From NCBI GenBank assembly GCA_004005435.1, contig RZWH01000003.1:124001-188000 (forward strand): DNA of 64,000 nucleotides, written 5' to 3'. The position numbers were made by a program, and so were the translations under genes. Of this stretch, positions 37,994-48,303 are shown in pieces. This stretch comes from Rhodobacteraceae bacterium CCMM004 (GTDB taxonomy: Bacteria > Pseudomonadota > Alphaproteobacteria > Rhodobacterales > Rhodobacteraceae). Numbering within the stretch: the stretch's first letter is position 1; each line of letters begins with the position of its first letter. The notes beneath the pieces are model-generated. The model was not told the origin of the DNA. It did no database searches and saw only the letters and a program-made list of their open reading frames with translations.

Positions 37994-38972
37994 TCGCCCC
38001 CATCCCGAAGACGTGCCCGTCGCGGGCGACGAGACCGCGCCGGTGATCCACAACCCCGTCGGCGCGGCCCAGCCCGTGGGCCGCGCGATCCGCCCGCCGC
38101 GCAGCCAGTGGTGGGACGTCTGGGACCAGTTCAAGACGCACAAAGGCGCGCTGATGGGCGCGGCGTTCTTCGTCTTCATCCTCGTCGCGGTGGCCATCGG
38201 TCCGCTGCTGTGGACCATCGACCCGACCTATATCGACATCCGCGCCCGCAACACCGGCCCCAGCCTCGCCCACCCCTTCGGCGCAGACCAGTTGGGCCGC
38301 GACATGCTGGCCCGGATGCTGGAGGGCGGGCGGACGTCCATGGCCGTGGGCCTGACGGCGATGGCCCTGGCCCTGGGCCTCGGGACGCTGGTGGGCGTGC
38401 TGGCGGGGTATTTCCGGTCGCTCGACGGGCCGCTGATGCGGTTCACCGACCTGTTCCTGGCACTGCCGCTCCTGCCGCTGCTGCTGGTCATGGTGATGTT
38501 GTTCCGCGACAGCCTGCGCTCGGCCATCGGGCCGGAGACGGGGATCTTCTTGCTGATCGTGATCGGCATCGGCATCACCTCGTGGATGCCCACGGCGCGG
38601 ATCGTGCGCGGCGACGTTCTGGCGCTCAAGGAGCGGGAGTTCGTGCTGGCCGCCCGCTCCATCGGCACGCCGTCGCGGCGGATGATCACGCGGCACATCC
38701 TCCCCAACGTCCTGAGCCCGATCATGGTGTCGGCGACGCTGGGCATCGCCAACGCGATCATCACCGAATCGGCGCTCAGCTTCCTCGGTCTCGGCTTTCC
38801 CTCGGACTATCCGACCTGGGGATCGCTGCTGCGCGACGGCACCGACTATCTGCAACAGCATCCCGAGCGGGTGCTGTGGCCCGGCCTCGCCATCTCTCTG
38901 ACGGTGCTGAGCGTGAACTACATGGGCGACGGCCTGCGCGACGCGCTCGACCCGCGCATCCGGGGGCGCTGA
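37986..38972 (+). CDS. Peptide ABC transporter permease (DppC-like)
   Basis: A 328 aa permease. An extended hydrophilic N-terminus of about 50 residues is followed by the DppC opening (WDQFKTHKGALMGAAFFVFI), the HPFGADQLGRDMLARMLEGG motif and the ATPase-docking loop FVLAARSIGTPSRRMITRHILPNV. It ends GDGLRDALDPRIRGR, the family ending. It completes a five-part importer (two ATPases, two permeases, one binding protein). The gene end lies 57 bases before the MATE gene. Confidence 0.93.
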   Translation: MTDRPHPEDVPVAGDETAPVIHNPVGAAQPVGRAIRPPRSQWWDVWDQFKTHKGALMGAAFFVFILVAVAIGPLLWTIDPTYIDIRARNTGPSLAHPFGADQLGRDMLARMLEGGRTSMAVGLTAMALALGLGTLVGVLAGYFRSLDGPLMRFTDLFLALPLLPLLLVMVMLFRDSLRSAIGPETGIFLLIVIGIGITSWMPTARIVRGDVLALKEREFVLAARSIGTPSRRMITRHILPNVLSPIMVSATLGIANAIITESALSFLGLGFPSDYPTWGSLLRDGTDYLQQHPERVLWPGLAISLTVLSVNYMGDGLRDALDPRIRGR

Positions 38973-39029
38973 GCCCGGGCCCGGCCCGCGGCGGGGAACC
39001 AACCGCACGCGGGCGGCCTTGGACAGGTC

Positions 39030-40472
39030 ATGGCCCATATCGAACGTTCGCTCACCGACGGCCCCGTCCGCCGCGCGGTCCTGTCCCTGTCCGCCCCGAT
39101 GGTCTTTGGCCTCTTGGCCGTGCTCAGCATCGGGCTGGCCGACGCCTATTTCCTGGGCCTGCTGGGGCAGACGCAACTGGCGGCGGTGGGGTTCTTCTAT
39201 CCGGTGATCATCGCCGTCATGGCGCTGTCCATCGGCCTGGGTGCGGGCATGAACGCCGCGCTGAGCCAGGCCATCGGCGCTGGCCGCAGCGATGCCGCCG
39301 TCAACCGGATGGCGGTACACGGGCTGGCCCTGGGCATCGGCCTGGGTGCGGCCGTGGCGGCAGTGGTCTGGGCGGCGCAGGACGCGATCTTCTCCGCCAT
39401 GGGCGCCGATGCGGCCGTCCGGGCCGAGATCGCGGCCTATCTCGGCTGGTGGGCGCCGGCGTTCCCGCTGCTGGTCGCCACCATGCAGATGAACGCCGTC
39501 TTCCGCGCCCATGGCGACGGCGCCACCCCCGCCATGCTGCTGGGACTGGCGGCAGCGGTGAACATCGGCCTCGACCCTCTGTTGATCTTCGGCCTGGGCC
39601 CCCTGCCCGCCTTCGGCACCGAAGGCGCCGGGATCGCCACCTTCGCCGCCCGCGCCGCGACCTTCGCGGTCGCCGCCGCCATCGCGCTGCGGCGTGGCCG
39701 GGTATCCTGGCCGGCACACGTCGCGCGCGGCGCCGTGGCGTCGGCCCGCCGCATCCTGGGCGTCGGAGGCCCGGCGGCCCTGGGACGCGCGATCAACCCT
39801 CTGGGCATGGCGCTGGTCACGGCCGCCGCGGCGACGCTGGGCGAAGCGGCGGTCGCAGGGTTCGGCGCGGCGGTGCGGGTGCAGGCGGTGGCGATGGTGC
39901 CGTTCTTTGCGCTGGCCTCGGGCCTCGCCCCCGTGGTCGGCCAGAACTGGGGCGCGGGAGAGGTCGCGCGCACCCGCTGCGCCGTCCGGTTCGCCCTCGC
40001 GCTGGCCGCGGGTTATGGCGCGGCGGCAGGGATTGCCCTGTGGTTCTTCGCCAACGCCGCGGCGGGCCTCTTGGCGGCGGGGCCGGAGGACCGAGCCTTT
40101 GCCGCGACCTACCTCCAGTGGGCGGGTCTGAGCCTGGCCGGAATCGGCGCGCTGACTGCGGGCAACGCCGCGCTGAACGCCCGCGGCCTGGCCGTCTCGG
40201 CCCTCGCCTTGTCGGCCGCGCGCAACGTGTTGCTGCTGGTGCCGCTGGCGTGGGTCGGGGTGACGGCGCTGGGCTTTGCCGGCATCCCCGCCGCGGTGAT
40301 CGTCGCCAACCTCGGCGCGGGGTTCCTGGCGCTGATCGTCTGTCGTGCCGCGGGCCTCGTCGGCTGGGAGGTGGCGCCCATCGCCGCCCCCGCCCGGCGC
40401 CTCAGGCTCATTCGACGGCGCGTCGGATCCGCCGCAGCGCGAGCCAGACAAGCAGCACGACCAGCGGCGTGA
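39030..40472 (+). CDS. MATE family efflux transporter
   Basis: A 480 aa multidrug and toxin extrusion protein with twelve hydrophobic segments in two repeats. The first repeat begins AVLSLSAPMVFGLLAVLSIGLADAYFLGLLGQ and the second RRILGVGGPAALGRAINPLGMALV. It exports cations by Na+ or H+ antiport. The last 30 residues are basic and low in sequence complexity, and the final 65 bases overlap the convergent DUF3422 gene. The end may therefore be a read-through of an ancestral stop. It sits 57 bases after the ABC permease gene and could be expressed with that operon. Confidence 0.85.
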   Translation: MAHIERSLTDGPVRRAVLSLSAPMVFGLLAVLSIGLADAYFLGLLGQTQLAAVGFFYPVIIAVMALSIGLGAGMNAALSQAIGAGRSDAAVNRMAVHGLALGIGLGAAVAAVVWAAQDAIFSAMGADAAVRAEIAAYLGWWAPAFPLLVATMQMNAVFRAHGDGATPAMLLGLAAAVNIGLDPLLIFGLGPLPAFGTEGAGIATFAARAATFAVAAAIALRRGRVSWPAHVARGAVASARRILGVGGPAALGRAINPLGMALVTAAAATLGEAAVAGFGAAVRVQAVAMVPFFALASGLAPVVGQNWGAGEVARTRCAVRFALALAAGYGAAAGIALWFFANAAAGLLAAGPEDRAFAATYLQWAGLSLAGIGALTAGNAALNARGLAVSALALSAARNVLLLVPLAWVGVTALGFAGIPAAVIVANLGAGFLALIVCRAAGLVGWEVAPIAAPARRLRLIRRRVGSAAARARQAARPAA

Positions 40473-41688
40473 CGATCGCGGTCCCCAGCGCCTTGCCGAT
40501 CCCCACAGGCTCCAGCGCCGGGGCCAGCATGTAGAGCGCCAGGCCCACCGCATAGTAGCTGATCGCGACCACCGACAGCCCCTCGACCGTGCGTTGCAGC
40601 CGCAGTTGCAGGTCGGCGCGGCGGTCCATGCTCTCCAGCAGTTGCTGGTTCTGGGCCGAGCGGTCCACGTCGACCCGGGTGCGTAGCAGGTTGCCCGCCC
40701 GGATCGCCCGCTCGCTCATCTCGTGCAGGCGTTTCTCGGTGGATTTGACCGTCCGCATGGCGGGGTCGAAGCGGCGGGTCATGAACTCGCGCAGGGTCTG
40801 CCGCCCCTCGAAATGCGCCTCGCGCAGGACCTCGATCCGCTGGTTCACCAGCGCCTCGTAGGCCCCCGTGGCGCCGAACCGGAACGAGGTGGTGGCCAGA
40901 ATCGTCTCCAGCTCGGCCGAGATCTGCAAGAGCGCCTTCAGCGTCTCGTCGGGGCGTGCCGTGCCGCCGGTCATGTCGCTCATCAGGGTGGTCAGCTCGC
41001 GGTCGAGCGCGCCCATCCGTGCGCCCAGCTCGCGCACCCGCGCCAGGCCCAGCATCGACATCGCCTTGTAAGTCTCGATCTCGCACAGCCGCTGCACCAC
41101 CCGGCCGATCCGGCGCGAGCCGGTGCCGGGCCGGGTGAAGACGGCCATCCGCATGTGCCCGCCTGTGTCGATGCGGAAATCGGTGGCGACCAGGGCGGTG
41201 TCGTCCAGAACCCGGGCGGCGGCGAGGCTTTCGGGCACGAACCAGTCGGCGAGCTTTGCGCGCATCGCCTCGACCTCGGCCATCTCTTCGACCCGGATCA
41301 GGGCCGAGGTGATGCGCGCGCCCGGCGCCTCGGCCAGCCAGTCGGCGGGATAGACGCCGAAGGTGTCGGGGTCGAAGGGCCGGTCGGCGACGCCGGTGCC
41401 GAAGATCGTGTAGGTGACGAACTCGGTATGGCTCTCCCATTTCAGGTCGTACTTGCCCAGGCTGCCGAACCAGTGGGTGGCGTCGGGCTTGGGGTGCTGG
41501 GCGCCAAAGCGGTCCAGAAGCGCGATCAGGTGCGCGCGGTCCCGGCCGCGGTCGCGGCTGGCGGCGTCCGACGGCTCCTTGATGGCCAGGTAAGCGGCAA
41601 AGCACGGCGCGTCGAGCGACGGGAACGGCCGCGCGTGCAGCTCGTTGGCCAGGCCGTAGCGCAGCGGGTGATCGGTCAGTCCGGACAT
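40408..41688 (-). CDS. DUF3422 family membrane protein
   Basis: A 426 aa protein of a family common in proteobacteria and without a known function. The soluble part begins HPLRYGLANELHARPFPSLDAPC and contains WFGSLGKYDLKWESHTEFVTYTIF. A long helical, probably coiled-coil stretch follows (about residues 200-370). Two membrane helices end the protein (ISYYAVGLALYMLAPALEPV and IVTPLVVLLVWLALR). Its topology resembles CorA-like or other two-helix-tail channels, but that is only an analogy. It overlaps the MATE gene by 65 bases tail-to-tail. The pntAB terminator lies upstream of its start. Confidence 0.85.
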   Translation of the reverse strand: MSGLTDHPLRYGLANELHARPFPSLDAPCFAAYLAIKEPSDAASRDRGRDRAHLIALLDRFGAQHPKPDATHWFGSLGKYDLKWESHTEFVTYTIFGTGVADRPFDPDTFGVYPADWLAEAPGARITSALIRVEEMAEVEAMRAKLADWFVPESLAAARVLDDTALVATDFRIDTGGHMRMAVFTRPGTGSRRIGRVVQRLCEIETYKAMSMLGLARVRELGARMGALDRELTTLMSDMTGGTARPDETLKALLQISAELETILATTSFRFGATGAYEALVNQRIEVLREAHFEGRQTLREFMTRRFDPAMRTVKSTEKRLHEMSERAIRAGNLLRTRVDVDRSAQNQQLLESMDRRADLQLRLQRTVEGLSVVAISYYAVGLALYMLAPALEPVGIGKALGTAIVTPLVVLLVWLALRRIRRAVE

Positions 41689-41745
41689 GGGCGTCTCCTG
41701 GCGCGTCCGGTCAGGTCTACCCCGCCGCCCCGCAAAAGGCGACGG

Positions 41746-41767
41746 AAAAAATGCCGCAACTTCGGCA
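41746..41767 (-). terminator. Intrinsic terminator of pntAB
   Basis: Read on the - strand, TGCCG pairs with CGGCA around a six-base loop, and six T residues follow directly (41751-41746). The pntB stop codon is about 30 bases upstream. A second, longer stem (41773-41794) lies between the two. Confidence 0.8.
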
Positions 41768-41772
41768 CCTTA

Positions 41773-41794
41773 GCGGTGCACCATTGTGCACCGC
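41773..41794. terminator. Second hairpin after pntB
   Basis: Nine-base arms GCGGTGCAC (41773-41781) and GTGCACCGC (41786-41794) close a four-base loop, six bases beyond the pntB stop. It probably protects the 3' end or adds to termination together with the T-tailed stem just after it. Confidence 0.65.
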
Positions 41795-41799
41795 GGGGG

Positions 41800-43290
41800 T
41801 CACGTGACCTTGGACAGCAGCGTGTCCAGCGACGCCTTGGCGTCGCCGTAGAACATCCGGGTGTTGTCCTTGAAGAACAGCGGGTTCTCGATCCCCGAAT
41901 ACCCCGTGCCCTGCCCGCGCTTGGAGACGAAGACCTGCTTGGCCTTCCACACCTCCAGCACCGGCATCCCGGCGATGGGGCTGTTGGGGTCGTCCTGGGC
42001 GGCCGGGTTCACGATGTCGTTCGAGCCGATGACGATCACCACGTCCGTCTCGGGAAAGTCGTCGTTGATCTCGTCCATCTCCAGCACGATGTCGTAGGGC
42101 ACCCGGGCCTCGGCCAGCAGTACGTTCATGTGCCCCGGCAGGCGGCCTGCGACGGGGTGGATGGCGAACCGCACCTCCTTGCCCTTGGCACGCAGGCGGC
42201 GGGTCAGCTCGGCCACGTTCTGCTGCGCCTGGGCCACGGCCATGCCGTAGCCGGGGACGATGACGACGCTGTCGGCCTCCTCCAGCGCGCTCGCCACGTT
42301 GTCGGCGTCGGTGGCGATCATCTCACCCTCGACCTCCATCTGCGGGCCCGACGCGCCGCCGAAGCCGCCCAGGATCACGCTGACGAAGTGCCGGTTCATC
42401 GCCTTGCACATGATGTAGGAGAGGATCGCGCCCGACGAGCCCACCAGCGCGCCGACCACGATCAGCAGGTCGTTGCCGAGGGAGAACCCGATGGCCGCCG
42501 CCGCCCAGCCGGAATAGCTGTTCAACATCGACACCACGACGGGCATGTCGGCGCCGCCGATGCCCATGATAAGGTGATAGCCGATGAAAAGCGCGGCCAG
42601 CGTCATCAGGATCAGCGGGAAGAGGCCCCCGGTGTTGAAGTACCAGATCAGGCACAGGACCGAGATCGCGGCCGCCCCGGCGTTCAGCGCATGGCCCCCC
42701 GGCAGCTTGGTCGCGGCCGACGTGACCTTGCCCGCCAGCTTACCGTAGGCGACGACCGACCCGGTGAAGGTGATTGCGCCGATGACCACGCCCAGGAACA
42801 GCTCGACCCTCAGGATGGTCAGCTCGACCCCCGACTTCTCGGCCACGACCGCGGCGAACCCGCGGAACTGCTCGGCCACCATGGCCGCGCCCGCGGGCAC
42901 CACGCCGTAGAGCTCCAGCGGAAAGACTTCGCCCGCCTCGGTGAAGGCCGACAGCACGCGGCCGATCTCGATATGCGCGTTGAACCCGACAAAGACCGCG
43001 GCGAGGCCCACGAGGCTGTGCATGGCCGCGACGAGTTGCGGCATCTCGGTCATCTGCACCCGCTGCGCGACCATCACGCCGACCACGGCACCGGCGGCGA
43101 TCAGGATCAGCGACAACAGCCACAGGCCGGCGCCCGGGCCGATCAGGGTGGCCACGACCGCCAGCGCCATGCCGACGATGCCGTACCAGACCGCGCGCTT
43201 GGCGCTTTCCTGTCCCGAAAGCCCGCCCAGCGACAGGATGAAGAGGACGGCGGCGACCACGTAGGCCGCAGTGGTGAATCCGTATCCCAT
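41800..43290 (-). CDS. pntB: NAD(P) transhydrogenase subunit beta
   Basis: A 496 aa membrane protein, the beta subunit of the proton-translocating transhydrogenase. The N-terminal half is the membrane domain (about nine helices), and residues about 315-496 form the NADP(H)-binding domain III with [66 protein letters not shown] and the [16 protein letters not shown] closing loop. With PntA it uses the proton gradient to make NADPH from NADH. It follows pntA by 12 bases and ends in two hairpins. Confidence 0.97.
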   Translation of the reverse strand: MGYGFTTAAYVVAAVLFILSLGGLSGQESAKRAVWYGIVGMALAVVATLIGPGAGLWLLSLILIAAGAVVGVMVAQRVQMTEMPQLVAAMHSLVGLAAVFVGFNAHIEIGRVLSAFTEAGEVFPLELYGVVPAGAAMVAEQFRGFAAVVAEKSGVELTILRVELFLGVVIGAITFTGSVVAYGKLAGKVTSAATKLPGGHALNAGAAAISVLCLIWYFNTGGLFPLILMTLAALFIGYHLIMGIGGADMPVVVSMLNSYSGWAAAAIGFSLGNDLLIVVGALVGSSGAILSYIMCKAMNRHFVSVILGGFGGASGPQMEVEGEMIATDADNVASALEEADSVVIVPGYGMAVAQAQQNVAELTRRLRAKGKEVRFAIHPVAGRLPGHMNVLLAEARVPYDIVLEMDEINDDFPETDVVIVIGSNDIVNPAAQDDPNSPIAGMPVLEVWKAKQVFVSKRGQGTGYSGIENPLFFKDNTRMFYGDAKASLDTLLSKVT

Positions 43291-43302
43291 GGGGTCCGCT
43301 CC

Positions 43303-44877
<1,575 letters not shown>

Positions 44878-45031
44878 CCGCGCGCGTCTCCCGCTTGTGA
44901 TGCTCTGCGGGGCTTTGTCCCCAGCCTCCTCCCCTACCCGGCGCAATGATATTTCTCAAGCCGTCGTGAGGACCGCCCTTGCGCCGCATCGCCGCGCCGG
45001 GGTTTAAGCGGATCGAACCGGGGAGGCAGGG

Positions 45032-45790
45032 ATGGCAGGACTGGAGGGCAGGCATGCTCTGGTGACGGGCGGCGGCACGGGGATCGGCCTGGCCATCGCC
45101 CGGGCGCTGGCTGGGGCCGGTGCGGCGGTGACGATCGCCGGGCGGCGCCTGGAGGTGTTGGAGGCGGCGGCGCAGGAGATCGGCGCACACCCCCTGGCCA
45201 TGGACGTCGCCGACGAGGCCGCCGTGACCGAGGGCACCGCCGCAGCGGTCGCCGCGCGCGGCCCGGTGGCGATCTGTGTCGCCAATGCGGGGCTGGCCGA
45301 GGGGCGGCACATCATGAAATCCGACCTCGCCACCTGGCGGCAGACGTTGTCGGTCAACCTCGACGGCGCGTTTCTGACCGTCCGCGAATCCCTGCGCAGC
45401 ATGTCCGGCCTCGACTGGGGCCGGGTCATCGCCATCAGCTCCATCGCCGGGATCAAAGGCCTGCGCGGCGCCCCGGCCTACACCGCGTCCAAGCACGGGA
45501 TGATCGGCCTGATCCGCGGGCTCAGCGAGGATTACATGGGCACCGGCCTGACCTTCAACGCGCTCTGCCCGGGCTATGTGGACACCGACATCGTGACACG
45601 GAACACCGCCGCCATCGCCGCCCGCGCCAAGGTGTCCGAGGACGAGGCGCTGGCGATGATGGTCAACGCCAATCGCCACAAGCGCCTGATCGCGCCCGAC
45701 GAGGTGGCGGCGGCGGCGCTGTGGCTCTGCGGTCCGGGGTCGGGGAGCGTCAACGGCCAAGCCATCGAAATCGCCGGAGGACAGATGTGA
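45032..45790 (+). CDS. Short-chain dehydrogenase/reductase
   Basis: A 252 aa NAD(P)-dependent SDR. The cofactor motif is VTGGGTGIGLAIA, with NAG at position about 87, catalytic Ser in AISSIAG, and YTASK near residue 150. An Arg-rich segment (AGRRLEVLE) after strand 2 suggests NADP or NAD with ribose contacts; this cannot be settled by eye. It resembles 3-hydroxyacyl or 3-hydroxybutyrate dehydrogenases. It is coupled to kynureninase (TGATG overlap), so a role in aromatic or tryptophan catabolism is suggested by context alone. Confidence 0.85.
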   Translation: MAGLEGRHALVTGGGTGIGLAIARALAGAGAAVTIAGRRLEVLEAAAQEIGAHPLAMDVADEAAVTEGTAAAVAARGPVAICVANAGLAEGRHIMKSDLATWRQTLSVNLDGAFLTVRESLRSMSGLDWGRVIAISSIAGIKGLRGAPAYTASKHGMIGLIRGLSEDYMGTGLTFNALCPGYVDTDIVTRNTAAIAARAKVSEDEALAMMVNANRHKRLIAPDEVAAAALWLCGPGSGSVNGQAIEIAGGQM

Positions 45791-46983
45791 TGACCGACTT
45801 TGCCGCCACCCGCGCGCTGTTCGACCTGCCGGAAGGCGTGACCTATCTCGACGGCAACTCGCTGGGGCCGCTGGTGCGGGGCGTGCCCGAGCGGGTGGCT
45901 CAGGCCATGACCGACGAGTGGGGGCGGATGCTCATCACCGCGTGGAACAAGGCCGGATGGATGGCCGCGCCGCAGCGGATCGGCGACCGGATCGGCCGCC
46001 TGATCGGCGCGCCCGAGGGGACGACCGTGCTGGGCGACACGCTGACCATCAAGGTCTATCAGGCTCTGGCCGCGGCGCTGGAGATGCGGCCGGACCGACG
46101 GGTGATCCTGAGCGATTCCGGTAACTTCCCCACCGACCTTTACATGGCCGAAGGGCTGATCCGCAGCCTGGACCGCGGCCACGAGCTGCGCGTCGTCGCG
46201 CCCGAGGAGGTGGCGGGCGCCATCGGAGACGACGTGGCCGTCCTGATGCTGACGCAGGTGGACTATCGCACCGGGCGGCTGCACGACATGGCCGGCCTGA
46301 CCGCACGCGCGCATGACGCGGGGGCGCTGACGATCTGGGACCTGGCGCATTCCGCGGGCGCCCTGCCGGTGGACGTGACCGCGGCGAACGCCGATTTCGC
46401 CGTCGGCTGCACCTACAAATACCTCAACTCCGGCCCCGGCGGCCCGGCCTTCATCCACGTCCGCCCCGACCTGATGGAGCAGGTGCGCCCGGCGCTGTCG
46501 GGGTGGCTGGGCCATGCCGAGCCCTTCGCCTTCGACCTCGACTACCGCGCGGCGCCCGGCATCGCGCGGATGCGCGTGGGCACGCCGCCGATCCTGCAAC
46601 TGGCCGCGCTCGACGCCGCGCTGGACGTGTGGGACGGGGTGGACATGGCCGAGGTGCGCGCCGCCAGCCAGGCGCTGGGCCAGCGGATGATCGAGGGGGT
46701 CGCCGCCCGCTGCCCCGCCTTGCAGCTCGCCAGCCCCGCCGATCCCGACGCGCGCGGCAGCCAGGTGTCGTTCCGCCATCCAGAGGGCTATGCGGTGATG
46801 CAGGCGCTGATCGACCGCGGCGTGATCGGCGATTTCCGCGCGCCCGACATGCTGCGCTTCGGCCTGACCCCGCTCTACATCGGGGCCGAGGACGTGGACC
46901 GCGCGGTGGACGTGCTGGCCGAGGTGCTGGACGGCGGCCTCTGGGACCGGCCGGAGTATCGCGCCCGCGCCGCCGTGACGTGA
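45790..46983 (+). CDS. kynU: Kynureninase
   Basis: A 397 aa PLP enzyme that cleaves kynurenine to anthranilate and alanine. YLDGNSLGPLVRGVPERV opens the protein, LSDSGNFPTDLYMAEGL binds substrate, IWDLAHSAGALPVDV holds the Asp-His pair, and the PLP lysine lies in VGCTYKYLNSGPGGPAFIHV. SGWLGHAEPFAFDLDYRAAPGIARMRVGTPPI is the typical late block. No kynA (tryptophan dioxygenase) or kynB is adjacent. The start ATG shares one base with the SDR stop; the end overlaps a GNAT gene (GTGA). Confidence 0.94.
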   Translation: MTDFAATRALFDLPEGVTYLDGNSLGPLVRGVPERVAQAMTDEWGRMLITAWNKAGWMAAPQRIGDRIGRLIGAPEGTTVLGDTLTIKVYQALAAALEMRPDRRVILSDSGNFPTDLYMAEGLIRSLDRGHELRVVAPEEVAGAIGDDVAVLMLTQVDYRTGRLHDMAGLTARAHDAGALTIWDLAHSAGALPVDVTAANADFAVGCTYKYLNSGPGGPAFIHVRPDLMEQVRPALSGWLGHAEPFAFDLDYRAAPGIARMRVGTPPILQLAALDAALDVWDGVDMAEVRAASQALGQRMIEGVAARCPALQLASPADPDARGSQVSFRHPEGYAVMQALIDRGVIGDFRAPDMLRFGLTPLYIGAEDVDRAVDVLAEVLDGGLWDRPEYRARAAVT

Positions 46984-47441
46984 TCCGGCGGTATCGTTCC
47001 GAGGACGCCGCGGCGACGTATGGCGTCTACGCCGACGCGGTCCTGAACGGCACCGCGCCGCACTACACGGCCGATCAGGCCCGCGCCTGGGTGCCGTCCG
47101 ACGAGATGGAGGACTGGTGGCCGCCCCGCCTCGCCGGCGGGACCGCCTGGGTGGCCGAGGGCGACGCAGAGCTCACGGGGCTGATCTCGCTGATGGGCAC
47201 GGGGTATCTGGATATGTTCTTCGTGCGCCCGTCCGCCCGTCCGGCGGGCACCGCCGCGCGGCTCTACAACACGCTGGCCGCCCATGCCCGCGCTGCCGGC
47301 CAAGCGCGCCTCACGACCCACGCCAGCCACCTCGCCCGGCGGTTCCTGGAACGGCGCGGCTGGCACGTGGTCGCCGAGGAGACGGCCATGCGCAACGGCG
47401 TGCCCCTGACCCGCTTTGCCATGGAGAGCGGCGGGGGGTGA
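46980..47441 (+). CDS. GNAT family N-acetyltransferase
   Basis: A 153 aa acetyl-CoA-dependent acyltransferase. The first strand and helix (IRRYRSEDAAATYGVYADAV) and the acetyl-CoA loop are diverged: MFFVRPSARPAGTAARLYNTL replaces the usual R/Q-x-x-G-x-G/A. The ARRFLERRGWHVVAEE block is the standard GNAT motif B. It starts at a GTG overlapping the kynureninase stop, so it is translationally coupled to it. It may acylate an amine made in that pathway, but nothing proves it. Palindrome copy C follows. Confidence 0.8.
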   Translation: MIRRYRSEDAAATYGVYADAVLNGTAPHYTADQARAWVPSDEMEDWWPPRLAGGTAWVAEGDAELTGLISLMGTGYLDMFFVRPSARPAGTAARLYNTLAAHARAAGQARLTTHASHLARRFLERRGWHVVAEETAMRNGVPLTRFAMESGGG

Positions 47442-47447
47442 CGGGGC

Positions 47448-47492
47448 CAAGCGCCTTCGAAGGCGCTTGCCAAGGCGCTTCGAAGCGCCTTG
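47448..47492. repeat. Double palindrome element, copy C
   Basis: Two perfect 22-base palindromes stand next to each other: 47448-47469 with left arm CAAGCGCCTTC, and 47471-47492 with left arm CAAGGCGCTTC. Both have the centre TTCGAA. The second is the first with the G/C bases of each arm exchanged in mirror order. It separates the converging GNAT and lyxose-isomerase-like genes. Confidence 0.9.
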
Positions 47493-47496
47493 CCGC

Positions 47497-48180
47497 TCAG
47501 CCCAACCAGCGGTCGTAGTCGGAGACCAGGAGATGCGTCGGCGCCTCGTCCTCTTCGATCTCGGCGAAGCGCCCGATCGGCTCGCGAAAGATGTTGTCGG
47601 TGACGTCGTCGTTCACCGTTGACACCTCGCCGATCAGGACGTCGCCCCCCTCGCCCCAGAACGCGTGCCAGTCGCCTGGCATCAGCGTGATGCTCTCACC
47701 CGGCGCGAAGCGCAGCTTTTCGCCCGGCCCGTAGTCCCGCGCGATGCCGTCGGACAGGACCCGCCCGCCCCGGTCCTCGGCGAAGTTGCCGTCGTCGTCC
47801 GAGCCGTAGAGCTCGATCACCATCGTGGCGCCGCCTCGGTTGATGATGTCCTCGGACTTGATGACATGGGTGTGCATCGGGCTCAGCTGATCCTGCCGCG
47901 AGATCAACAGCTTCTCGGCATAGACCATGCCGCGCCCGCGTTCGAGGTCGCGCAGGCGCCCGTTGCGCAGGGTGAAGAGGAACAGGCCCATCTCATCGAA
48001 CCGGCCCTCGCCATAATCCGTGATGTCCCAGCCCATGCGCGCCTCGACGATCCGCGCGGCGTCGTCGCGGGCGCGGAACGCCTCGGGGCTCCAATAGGCA
48101 AACGGCGGGAGGGTAAAGCCGTGGCGGCGGATCATCTCGTCCGCGGCGGCCATGATCTCGTTGATGCGGGAGCGTTTCAT
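47497..48180 (-). CDS. D-lyxose isomerase-like cupin
   Basis: A 227 aa protein of the lyxose/mannose isomerase family (PF07385), small cupin-fold enzymes that isomerise D-lyxose to D-xylulose with a divalent metal. The metal site is read from SPMHTHVIKSEDIINRGG (two His and a Glu) and a second His in LMPGDWHAFWGEGG. The start MKRSRINEIMAAADEMIRRHG at ATG 48180 is typical. No sugar kinase or transporter is nearby, so the physiological sugar is not known. It is divergent from an exported protein gene across 123 bases. Confidence 0.82.
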   Translation of the reverse strand: MKRSRINEIMAAADEMIRRHGFTLPPFAYWSPEAFRARDDAARIVEARMGWDITDYGEGRFDEMGLFLFTLRNGRLRDLERGRGMVYAEKLLISRQDQLSPMHTHVIKSEDIINRGGATMVIELYGSDDDGNFAEDRGGRVLSDGIARDYGPGEKLRFAPGESITLMPGDWHAFWGEGGDVLIGEVSTVNDDVTDNIFREPIGRFAEIEEDEAPTHLLVSDYDRWLG

Positions 48181-48303
48181 ACCCCCCTTCTGCCACCCCG
48201 GGCGGGCGGGCGGCAAGCGGCTTGGACCCAAGCGGCCGGTCGTCGCGTTGCCCCCTCGACGGAACCGTCCGTCGCCGTGCTTGCCTCAGAGGGGTCCGTC
48301 GCC

